Positions 17,001 through 24,074 of a stretch of 64,000 nt of DNA are shown piece by piece. The position numbers and the translations under genes were made by a program. The notes beneath the pieces were generated by a model. That model did not search any database. It was given only the letters and a program-made list of their open reading frames with translations, and was not told the DNA's origin. Origin of the DNA: Betaproteobacteria bacterium (GTDB taxonomy: Bacteria > Pseudomonadota > Gammaproteobacteria > Burkholderiales > Rhodocyclaceae); the NCBI GenBank assembly GCA_009782565.1, contig WRIU01000004.1:62001-126000 (forward strand). The letters are read 5' to 3'. Every line of letters begins with the position of its first letter. The first letter of the stretch is position 1.

Positions 17001-17444
17001 TCAGTGCGCGGGCTTGTTCAGTGGGCGTACTGCCGCGTTGATTTCCACATTTTCCCGCTTGCCCCCGGTTTCGATCACGAGGGTGAGTGGCACGATGTCG
17101 CCTTCCTTTGCCTGCGCGGTGAGGTCGAACAACATCACGTGGAAACCGCCCGGCTTGAGTTCGACGGTCGCGCCCGCCGGTAGGGGAAGGTTCGGAATCT
17201 GGCGCATTTTCATGGTGTCGCCAATCATGGCCATTTCGTGAATCTCCGTCCGTCCGGCCAGGGCAGTGTGAACGTCCACCAGCTTAGCATCGACCGGAGA
17301 GGTGATTTTCATGAAAGCGCCGGTGACTTTTTGTTCCGGAACGGTTGCGCGTACCCACGCCTCCGCAATGTTGACCTGGGCATGGGCGGCAGGAGCAGCG
17401 AAAAGCATCGCGGCAAGAATCATGGGCAGGTGAAGTTTCATCAT
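17001..17444 (-). CDS. pcuC: Periplasmic copper chaperone PCu(A)C
   Basis: A 147-residue secreted protein (signal peptide through APAAHA) of the PCu(A)C family that carries Cu(I) to the CuA site of cytochrome oxidase. The copper ligands are visible in the pattern TEIHEMAMIGDTMKMRQI followed by GGFHVMLFDL, giving the His/Met set H-x-M...M...H-x-M. It overlaps the stop of sco1 by four bases (ATGATGA), so the two copper-delivery proteins are coupled. Confidence 0.9.
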   Translation of the reverse strand: MMKLHLPMILAAMLFAAPAAHAQVNIAEAWVRATVPEQKVTGAFMKITSPVDAKLVDVHTALAGRTEIHEMAMIGDTMKMRQIPNLPLPAGATVELKPGGFHVMLFDLTAQAKEGDIVPLTLVIETGGKRENVEINAAVRPLNKPAH

Positions 17445-18058
17445 TGGTCTTCCTTGTTGCTGATTGATGAAGGGTGAAGAAGAAGCGCCACATCGTCGGC
17501 AATGGACTTTGCAGTGCTCTGGTATGCCACCGCCAGCCGCAAGCGGCCTTCGGGGTCAAAAATGTAGCTGGTCGCGGAATGGTCGACGGTGTAACCGCCG
17601 CCGGTGGGCACTTTGCGGAAATAAACCCGGAAGGCGTCCGCCGTTTCGCGTACTTTTTCAGGCGTTCCGTAAAGTCCAAGGACATCGGCATCGAAAGCGG
17701 CGCTGTATTCGCGCAGGATTTCTGGAAAATCGCGTTCAGGGTCGACGGTGATGAAGATGATCTGGAGCCGTTCGCCGTCGGCTCCGAGCAGGCGGCGAAC
17801 GGCGGCGGCACGTTGTAGCGCGGTGGGGCACACGTCCGGGCATTGGATGAAGCCGAAAAGCACCATCACGGCCTTGCCCTGAAAGTCGGCGAGCCGCCGG
17901 GTTTTGCCGTCGGGGTCGAGGAGCGCGAAGTCACGGCCGTAGTTTGCGCCGGTGATGTCGGTGTTGTGAAAGCGCGGCTTGTCGCCGCCGCAGCCGGTCA
18001 TCGGTAGTACGCAACCAGCCAGGCAGACGCACAGGAGCGCCCTTCTCCACGGATTCAT
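17441..18058 (-). CDS. sco1: SCO1/SenC copper-delivery lipoprotein
   Basis: A 205-residue thioredoxin-fold protein with a lipoprotein signal (lipobox MTGC). The copper-binding CxxxC is present as QCPDVCPT, and the distal His in TVDHSATSYIF. It supplies copper to cytochrome oxidase together with PCu(A)C encoded next to it. The ATG at 18058 (MNPWRRALL) is chosen because GAGG lies 8 bases before it and the signal peptide begins there; 8 in-frame codons upstream overlap nothing conserved. Confidence 0.92.
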   Translation of the reverse strand: MNPWRRALLCVCLAGCVLPMTGCGGDKPRFHNTDITGANYGRDFALLDPDGKTRRLADFQGKAVMVLFGFIQCPDVCPTALQRAAAVRRLLGADGERLQIIFITVDPERDFPEILREYSAAFDADVLGLYGTPEKVRETADAFRVYFRKVPTGGGYTVDHSATSYIFDPEGRLRLAVAYQSTAKSIADDVALLLHPSSISNKEDQ

Positions 18059-18071
18059 CGCTTTTACCTCT

Positions 18072-19259
18072 TCATGCCGCATTTTTTCCCGAACGCAAGC
18101 TGGCGAAAGCTTCGGGCAATATCAGGGTTGCCAGACTGCGCTGGGCAAACAGGTATCGACCATCCACGATGAAACCTAGCTCCTCCCAAGGTACAGCGTC
18201 ATTGAACAATTCAATGGCGCGGTCGATGTTCATCTCCGCTTTTGGAAACAGCGCCAGAACGGAACCATCGTAAGCCTTACATTGGTGTCTGAAAAACGGG
18301 CGTTTGTTCCGCGTCCTTCCATTCACGTAAATGCGGGCCGCCGCCGATTTATGGTAGTCGCGCCCCCATTTCCACCAGTTGGTTTCATCGAATTTCTGTA
18401 CCCGGCGCGCAAGCAGCGTTTCCTTGTGGGGTTCCAGGTGTGGATGACGGAGGCCGTAGATCATGCGCCGGGTTTCCCCGGTTGTGGCCGTTCGCGAACA
18501 GACGAGTTCGAGATTGCCTTCCGGGTGGGTATAAATCCTGTCGGCTCCCGATACCCCCCCTACCTTGACCTCGAACAGATCGGCAAGCGGTACGCAAAGA
18601 TGGGCATGGGTGAAAGCGATTTGTCCTTGCAGATGCACCATTTCCCGCACGTCCCATTGCGCGTCACCAAATCGCCTCCAGAGGGTGCGGCGCGAAAAAT
18701 CGCCGCGCACGAAGCGGAAAATCGCGCAATTCGGCGTCGCGCTCGTGAAAAGGCGCGTGTCCCCGGTCTCAATCCAGTGGGTAATCGTGCCCTGTGTGGT
18801 AAGCCAATCGTTGAGTTTTGCCGCCGAGGTCAGTTTGATGAATTCGCGCGGCACGATGAAAATCAATTCGCCGCCGTCGGTAAGGTGGCGGATGCTTTTT
18901 TCGATGAAAAAAAGAAAGAGGTTCGAGCGCCCGTCAAAAAGTTTTGAATGCAGGCGCGCGCGGGTTTTCGGGGCAATATCCTGGTAGCGCACGTAGGGCG
19001 GATTGCCGATGATGGTATCGAACCGTTCCGTTGTGGGGAGATCGAAAAAGTCCATGACCGTTGCCCCCGGCGGTGCAACGCGGGCATCCAGTTCGATGGC
19101 GGTGCATCCCGGCAAATGACGCGAAAACGCGCCCTCTCCCGCCGATGGTTCGAGCGTGCGCCCTTGATTCGCGCGCAAGTCCAGCATGGTGCACACGATG
19201 GGTTCGGGGGTAAAAACTTGGCCGAGCGTAGTGATATTCAAGTCTGGGTGATGGTTCAT
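18072..19259 (-). CDS. Solitary N6-adenine DNA methyltransferase
   Basis: A 395-residue class I methyltransferase. Motif I is LEPSAGEGAF at about 36-45 and the catalytic motif IV is NPPY at 86-89, followed by VRYQDI; this is the TaqI/Eco57I-like gamma-type arrangement, with a target-recognition region in the C-terminal half (about 215-395). It would methylate adenine N6 in a specific DNA site using S-adenosylmethionine. No restriction gene is adjacent: sco1 follows 13 bases downstream and an anti-sigma gene lies upstream. A near-perfect 20-base palindrome sits 43 bases upstream of its start. Confidence 0.85.
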   Translation of the reverse strand: MNHHPDLNITTLGQVFTPEPIVCTMLDLRANQGRTLEPSAGEGAFSRHLPGCTAIELDARVAPPGATVMDFFDLPTTERFDTIIGNPPYVRYQDIAPKTRARLHSKLFDGRSNLFLFFIEKSIRHLTDGGELIFIVPREFIKLTSAAKLNDWLTTQGTITHWIETGDTRLFTSATPNCAIFRFVRGDFSRRTLWRRFGDAQWDVREMVHLQGQIAFTHAHLCVPLADLFEVKVGGVSGADRIYTHPEGNLELVCSRTATTGETRRMIYGLRHPHLEPHKETLLARRVQKFDETNWWKWGRDYHKSAAARIYVNGRTRNKRPFFRHQCKAYDGSVLALFPKAEMNIDRAIELFNDAVPWEELGFIVDGRYLFAQRSLATLILPEAFASLRSGKNAA

Positions 19260-19301
19260 GCCGGGACATACATGGCGTCAATTCAGCCAATTGCAGCGAA
19301 G

Positions 19302-19321
19302 TGTACATCCATGGACGTACA
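19302..19321. repeat. 20-base near-perfect palindrome between anti-sigma and methyltransferase genes
   Basis: TGTACATCCATGGACGTACA has one mismatched symmetric pair. It abuts the anti-sigma stop (19322) and lies 43 bases before the methyltransferase start, so it could be an operator for the latter or a hairpin at the end of the former. There is no U-tract, which argues against a simple terminator. Confidence 0.4.
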
Positions 19322-20215
19322 TTATCGAGATGGTTGTGCCTTCGAGTCGAATTCCAAATCGCGCAAAGCCTTGGGCAACTCATAATCCGGATAATGCTTG
19401 CGAAACTCGGCCAGGCTGTCACGAACCTCCTTGATTTTTCCTTCACGGTGCAGTTTCTCGATTTCTTCCAGCCAATCCTGCGGGTTTTGCCGTTTTGCCG
19501 ACATTTTTCGCATCGCAGCCATAGGCTTTGCGGCGTTCGCAAATTCCATATCTTCAGCTATGGATTCCGTGGGAACTGCCGGAGCAGCTTCAGCCATGAG
19601 CGCGTTGCTCTCCAATGGCCGATCCACATCGGCCGATTCCGTGAGAGTTGCCGGAGCAGTTTCAGCTATGAGCGCGCTGCTCTCCAATGGCTGAGATGCC
19701 TCAGCCATTTGTACTTTTGCCGCGCCCCTCGGTGATTGGGCTGCTGATCTGCTGCGAGCAGACGTATCCGCTATCGCTGGCACTTCATAAAACTTCATTG
19801 CATCCGCTTGGGCAAACTGAGGATTTTGCGAAGGCAGCGACTCTTCCGGTGCTGGCGAAGGCAGCGGCTGTTCTGGCTCCGGCAAAACCTGCGGAACTTG
19901 CGGCGCCTGTGCAAGCATCGGCATTTCCGGTTCGGTTTTCTGCGCTACGAACTGCATCACAACAAACACGCCAACCATGAACGAGGCCGCTATCGACAAG
20001 GGCAACCGCCAATGGTCGAAAAAACGCCTCTGTTGCCGGGCAGGCAGCACGGCCTGCGGCTTGGATGTAACCGCACGATGTGCCGCTGCCAGGATGGCCG
20101 CATCGAGCGCCGGGGACGGTTCCAGGCCATCTTCGTATTTTGTGGCATCTCGATAGGCCCGCGACAGGTCGCGCAGTTCGTCGCTCATGCTGAAATCGTC
20201 AGGATGCGCGTTCAT
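19322..20215 (-). CDS. Single-pass anti-sigma-like membrane protein
   Basis: A 297-residue protein with a cytoplasmic N-terminal segment (1-70) containing SMSDELRDLSRAYRDATKYE, one transmembrane helix (LSIAASFMVGVFVVMQFV, about 73-92) and a long periplasmic part rich in Pro, Gln and Ala. That part contains two copies of a unit beginning PLES(S/N)ALIAE or MAE(T/A)APA at about 176-217. The C-terminus is a charged helical segment (WLEEIEKLHREGKIKEVRDS). It overlaps the ECF sigma gene by four bases. Topology and coupling suggest it binds and holds the sigma factor; no standard zinc anti-sigma motif is seen. Confidence 0.7.
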   Translation of the reverse strand: MNAHPDDFSMSDELRDLSRAYRDATKYEDGLEPSPALDAAILAAAHRAVTSKPQAVLPARQQRRFFDHWRLPLSIAASFMVGVFVVMQFVAQKTEPEMPMLAQAPQVPQVLPEPEQPLPSPAPEESLPSQNPQFAQADAMKFYEVPAIADTSARSRSAAQSPRGAAKVQMAEASQPLESSALIAETAPATLTESADVDRPLESNALMAEAAPAVPTESIAEDMEFANAAKPMAAMRKMSAKRQNPQDWLEEIEKLHREGKIKEVRDSLAEFRKHYPDYELPKALRDLEFDSKAQPSR

Positions 20216-20817
20216 GCAATCACCCCCTGCAAACCCGCGCGTAATTTAGCGACTGCGTAACGCAACCGGCTCTTGGCCGTTTCAGGATTGACACCGGTGG
20301 CCTCGGCAATTTCCCCCAGTGACAACTCACCCTCTTCGGCCAGCAAAAACGCTTCGCGCTGTACCGCAGGCAAATCTTCCAGCAGGCGCAACAAATATTC
20401 GCCCTGTTGTCGCGAGAGCACACGCACATACGGTTCATCGACGCGGCTGGCTGGCAAACTGGCGATCACATCCGGCCCCTCTTCGGCATTGCCGCCAGAC
20501 CGTAGCGGTTCACCGGACTGACGGCGAAAATGATCGATCATGCGGTTATGTGCGAGCGTATACAGATAGGTGCGAAAGCGTGCGGTAGCCGTATAACGCT
20601 CGCGGCTCTTGATCAGATTCATCCACACCTCCTGGAAAATCTCCTCGGCTTGCGCGCGCTCCTTGCATTGGCGCTGAATGAAACGGAACAGGCCGCCGCG
20701 ATGGCGCGCATAGAGTTGATCGAACGCTGCCGCTTCACCGGCGGCATAACGCAGCATCAAATCCTCGTCGCTGGGATCGTTTTCTGCGCGGCAGGGGTCG
20801 TCAGTCGTTGCATTCAT
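20212..20817 (-). CDS. ECF RNA polymerase sigma factor
   Basis: A 201-residue extracytoplasmic-function sigma factor. Region 2 is seen in EAAAFDQLYARHRGGLFRFI, AEEIFQEVWMNLIKSRERY and FRTYLYTLAHNRMIDHFRRQ. Region 4 is LEDLPAVQREAFLLAEEGEL followed by the helix-turn-helix LGEIAEATGVNPETAKSRLR. Sigma regions 1 and 3 are absent, as in this group. Translationally coupled to the membrane protein downstream, which is its probable regulator. No autoregulated promoter could be identified. Confidence 0.92.
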   Translation of the reverse strand: MNATTDDPCRAENDPSDEDLMLRYAAGEAAAFDQLYARHRGGLFRFIQRQCKERAQAEEIFQEVWMNLIKSRERYTATARFRTYLYTLAHNRMIDHFRRQSGEPLRSGGNAEEGPDVIASLPASRVDEPYVRVLSRQQGEYLLRLLEDLPAVQREAFLLAEEGELSLGEIAEATGVNPETAKSRLRYAVAKLRAGLQGVIA

Positions 20818-20864
20818 ACCCCCGCAGTATAGCCAGCACTCCGCAAAAGAAGCAGACTGGGTTG

Positions 20865-20890
20865 CAGGGGCGGAAAATTTTTCGCCCCTG
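20865..20890 (-). terminator. Possible terminator hairpin after the secreted-protein gene
   Basis: CAGGGGCG and CGCCCCTG arms surround an A/T-rich centre (GAAAATTTTT). It lies 27 bases after the stop of the minus-strand gene at 20917 and before the ECF sigma start. A separate U-tract is lacking, so an operator role is also possible. Confidence 0.35.
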
Positions 20891-20916
20891 TTTCCGTAAT
20901 ATGAATTGAAGCTTCC

Positions 20917-21846
20917 TTAACGCGGCGGGTCGGGTACGAAACCCGTTTGCGGATCTCCCGGAAATGGCCGGCTGCATCCGGCTTGCCTCGAATTTCCTGC
21001 ACATGCCACTCTGTCACCACGGGTCGGGACAATGCCGCGCACGGCCAGATTAACGTAACTATCATAATAAATAGTCAGCACTTCCGCCGGTCTCCTGGTC
21101 GCCCTCTCGAATTTCACGAAATTGACCGGCGAATCCTCGATACGTCCATGCCCGGTTCCCAAACGCTCGCGCTGCGGCCGATAAACGCTGCCGTTAGGAG
21201 CGGCACGCTTGGCAAGCGCTTGTGAATCCATCGATTTCTCCGCCATTTGTGTCATATCCTGCGCTCGATCCGCTTGAATTTCCTGTGCAGGGATCGAACT
21301 TGGCTGGGGTAACTGGCTATAGTCGGATTGCGATTCGGAGATATGGCTGCGCGGCGCGACGGCAACTTGCTTGCGTTGAAACAGCGCCACGCCGATCACC
21401 CCGACATTGCCTGGGCGCCCGGTACGGCCTGCGTAGGAATCCGACAGCGAAGTGAAATAAAATGCCGCCGTTTGTTCCCGGCTCTTACGCCAGCCACGGA
21501 TACTGTAACTATCCCCGCCGCTATACACGTAGCCATCCTGCTGGCTCGACGCCGTTTGCCCGGAAAGTACATTGACGCCATCAACGGACACCACCGCCAA
21601 CAGGTCGCCCGCTATCCGATTGGTCAATGAGATTTCGTATTCATTGCCCGGATTGCCCACCACATAAGCCTTGCCATCATGCCAATAGACGGGCAAGCGA
21701 ACACCCGCCGTACGATCAACGATGTGCAATTCGGCCAACCTGCCGGACAGCGCATCGTGTGTGCCCATTGCCTGAGCCTGCTGACCCGCAACAGACAGAC
21801 CCAGCAGCAAACCATAAACCACACCATTCAGACGATTGCGTTTCAT
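20917..21846 (-). CDS. Secreted protein of unknown function next to the ECF sigma
   Basis: A 309-residue protein with a signal peptide (MKRNRLNGVVYGLLLGLSVA, cleavage near AQA). The first mature half has beta-rich segments AGVRLPVYWHDGKAYVVGNP, EYEISLTNRI and AVVSVDGVNVLSG, then a GYVYSGGDSYSIRGWRKS region. The second half is low-complexity Ser/Gln/Pro and then LTIYYDSYVNLAVRGI. I do not recognise a named domain. It has the same direction as the sigma/anti-sigma pair and lies 99 bases upstream, so it may belong to that regulon or signalling unit. Confidence 0.6.
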   Translation of the reverse strand: MKRNRLNGVVYGLLLGLSVAGQQAQAMGTHDALSGRLAELHIVDRTAGVRLPVYWHDGKAYVVGNPGNEYEISLTNRIAGDLLAVVSVDGVNVLSGQTASSQQDGYVYSGGDSYSIRGWRKSREQTAAFYFTSLSDSYAGRTGRPGNVGVIGVALFQRKQVAVAPRSHISESQSDYSQLPQPSSIPAQEIQADRAQDMTQMAEKSMDSQALAKRAAPNGSVYRPQRERLGTGHGRIEDSPVNFVKFERATRRPAEVLTIYYDSYVNLAVRGIVPTRGDRVACAGNSRQAGCSRPFPGDPQTGFVPDPPR

Positions 21847-22006
21847 GTCGTTTCTCCATGTTCAGACATCAGTCAGGCTCGAATGCGATGCTGTTGCTCG
21901 ATTCCAGCCCACAGAACATGAAACGTTTCGCTGCTCTAAAAGGGGTTAAGGCGGTTTTGGTTCAAGCCTGGCAGCAAGCAAAGATAGGACATGACCAGTG
22001 CGGTGC

Positions 22007-22036
22007 TTTACCAAGCCGGATTTTTTGCGCTAGAAT
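22007..22036 (+). promoter_or_regulatory. Candidate promoter for the rimP-nusA-infB operon
   Basis: TTTACC (22007-22012), an 18-base spacer and TAGAAT (22031-22036). The -10 is close to consensus; the -35 is weak. A leader of about 85 bases would follow before rimP, containing the hairpin at 22092. Confidence 0.35.
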
Positions 22037-22091
22037 AGGAAGGCTTTGACAGGCTTTTTTGAGTCTCTCTTTCCGGTTAGAAGTCAACGGA

Positions 22092-22112
22092 TGGGCGTTA
22101 CGCCCATTTTTT
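22092..22112 (+). promoter_or_regulatory. Intrinsic-terminator-like hairpin in the rimP leader
   Basis: TGGGCG-TTA-CGCCCA followed at once by a TTTTTTAT tract, 15 bases before the rimP GTG. A terminator at this place, inside the leader of the operon encoding NusA, resembles the rimP-leader arrangement in proteobacteria. It suggests attenuation and autoregulation by NusA. Confidence 0.65.
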
Positions 22113-22127
22113 ATTTGTGGAGCAAGG

Positions 22128-22559
22128 GTGCAGAAACTTTTCGAGTTGATCGGACAGGTCGTGGCCGGGCTCGGGTTTGAACTCGTGACGGTCGAAGGCT
22201 CGCCGCGCGGCCAACTCCTGCGCGTGTTCATCGACATCGCGCGAGGCGTGACCGTGGATGACTGCGAAGCGGTCAGCAATCAACTCACCCGCGTGTTCGA
22301 GGTCGAAAACATCGATTTTGGCCGGCTCGAAGTCTCCTCGCCGGGTCTCGACCGCCCGCTCGTCAAACCCGCTGACTTTGAACGTTTCGCCGGAGCCGAC
22401 ATCCGGTTACGCACCCGTATCCCGATAGGCAATCAACGTAATTTCACTGGCGTGCTCAAGGGCCTGCGCGACGGCGCGGTCGTCATCGACACTGGGAAAG
22501 GGGAATTTCCGGTCGCCTTCGATGATGTCGAAAAAGCACGTCTGGTTCCAAAATTCTGA
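22128..22559 (+). CDS. rimP: Ribosome maturation factor RimP
   Basis: A 143-residue protein needed for 30S subunit maturation. The start is the GTG at 22128 ([20 protein letters not shown]), with GGAG 5 bases before it; the ATG further upstream would run through the leader hairpin. Family landmarks: [33 protein letters not shown]-like ([20 protein letters not shown]) and FTGVLKG. First gene of rimP-nusA-infB-rbfA-truB. Confidence 0.93.
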   Translation: MQKLFELIGQVVAGLGFELVTVEGSPRGQLLRVFIDIARGVTVDDCEAVSNQLTRVFEVENIDFGRLEVSSPGLDRPLVKPADFERFAGADIRLRTRIPIGNQRNFTGVLKGLRDGAVVIDTGKGEFPVAFDDVEKARLVPKF

Positions 22560-22579
22560 ATCCTGGAGGTTTCACTGAC

Positions 22580-24058
22580 ATGAGCCGCGAAATCCTGTTG
22601 CTTGTCGATGCGCTGGCGCGTGAGAAGAATGTCGCCAAGGACATTGTGTTCTCCGCTCTCGAATCGGCGCTGGCCTCCGCAACCAAGAAACGCATCCACG
22701 ACAATGCCGACGTGCGCGTCAGCATCGACCGCGATACCGGCAACTACGAGTCGTTCCGGCGCTGGGTGGTGAAGCCGGACGAAGAAATCAGCAACGACGA
22801 AGCTGAAATGGGCCTCATCGACGCGCGCGAACTCCATCCGGGCATCGAGATGGACGAATACATCGAAGAACCGCTCGAACCCATCGACTTCGGGCGCATC
22901 GGCGCGCAAGCCGCCAAACAGGTGATCCTGCAAAGAATCCGCGATGCCGAGCGCGAGCAGGTGTTAAACGACTTTCTGGAGCGCGAGGAATTCCTCGTCT
23001 CCGGCACGATCAAGCGTGTTGAACGCGGCAACGCGATCATCGAAGTGGGCCGCATGGAAGCGGTACTGCCGCGCGATCAGCAAATCCCGCGCGAAAACTT
23101 GCGCTCCGGTGACCGGGTCAAGGCTTACCTGCTCAAGATCGACCGTGGCGTGCGCGGCCCGCAACTGATCCTGTCGCGCACCGTGCCCGAATTCCTGATG
23201 AAGCTTTTCGAACTGGAAGTGCCCGAAATCGAGGACGGCCTGCTCGAAATAAAGGCATGCTCCCGCGATCCCGGCCTGCGCGCCAAAATTGCCGTCAAGG
23301 CAAACGACCAACGCATCGACCCGGTGGGAACCTGCGTCGGCTTGCGCGGCTCGCGGGTCACGGCGGTGCGCGACGAAATCAGCAGCGAGCAGATCGACAT
23401 CATCGTCTGGTCTTCCGACCCGGCCCAGTTCGTCATTGCCGCCCTTCAGCCCGCCGAAGCCGTCTCCATCGTCGTCGACGAAGAAGCGCACGCGATGGAC
23501 GTAGTGGTCGATGAGGCCAATCTGGCCATCGCCATCGGGCGCAACGGCCAGAACGTCAAGCTCGCTTCCGAACTGACCGGCTGGACGATCAACCTGATGA
23601 GCGAACAGGAATCTGCTGCCCGCACCGAGCAGGAGCGCGGCGAACTGCGGACGCTTTTCATGGATAAACTCGATGTTGACGAAGACGTTGCCAACATCCT
23701 GATCGAAGAAGGTTTTTCCTCGCTCGAAGAAATTGCCTACGTACCGCTGGCCGAGATGCTCGAAATCGAGGATTTCGACGAAGCGACCGTCAATGAACTA
23801 CGCAACCGCGCGCGCAACGTGCTGCTGACCGAAGCCATCGTCACCGAAGAACAGATCGAAGGCATTGCCGATGACCTGCTCGCCCTGGACGGCATGGACA
23901 AGGCGCTGGCCGCAAAGCTCGCCGGTCACGGCATCCGAACCCGCGACGATCTGGCCGATCTCGCTGCCGATGAACTGGTCGAATTGACCGATATCGCTGC
24001 GGAACGCGCCAGCGCGCTGATCTCAGCCGCGCGCGCGCACTGGTTCGAGCAGGAATGA
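22580..24058 (+). CDS. nusA: Transcription termination/antitermination factor NusA
   Basis: A 492-residue RNA-polymerase-binding factor. The N-terminal domain starts [18 protein letters not shown], the S1 domain is at about 135-200 ([20 protein letters not shown]), and two KH domains follow ([20 protein letters not shown] and [20 protein letters not shown]). Two acidic C-terminal repeats are at about 360-492 ([18 protein letters not shown] and a later [16 protein letters not shown]). Full length for the betaproteobacterial type. It lies 20 bases after rimP. Confidence 0.97.
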   Translation: MSREILLLVDALAREKNVAKDIVFSALESALASATKKRIHDNADVRVSIDRDTGNYESFRRWVVKPDEEISNDEAEMGLIDARELHPGIEMDEYIEEPLEPIDFGRIGAQAAKQVILQRIRDAEREQVLNDFLEREEFLVSGTIKRVERGNAIIEVGRMEAVLPRDQQIPRENLRSGDRVKAYLLKIDRGVRGPQLILSRTVPEFLMKLFELEVPEIEDGLLEIKACSRDPGLRAKIAVKANDQRIDPVGTCVGLRGSRVTAVRDEISSEQIDIIVWSSDPAQFVIAALQPAEAVSIVVDEEAHAMDVVVDEANLAIAIGRNGQNVKLASELTGWTINLMSEQESAARTEQERGELRTLFMDKLDVDEDVANILIEEGFSSLEEIAYVPLAEMLEIEDFDEATVNELRNRARNVLLTEAIVTEEQIEGIADDLLALDGMDKALAAKLAGHGIRTRDDLADLAADELVELTDIAAERASALISAARAHWFEQE

Positions 24059-24074
24059 AGATAGGGGTGCAAAG

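Noticed and set aside
22059-22127. Longer rimP start at 22059
   Set aside because: It would translate through the terminator-like leader hairpin; the GTG at 22128 has GGAG upstream and starts the conserved sequence.
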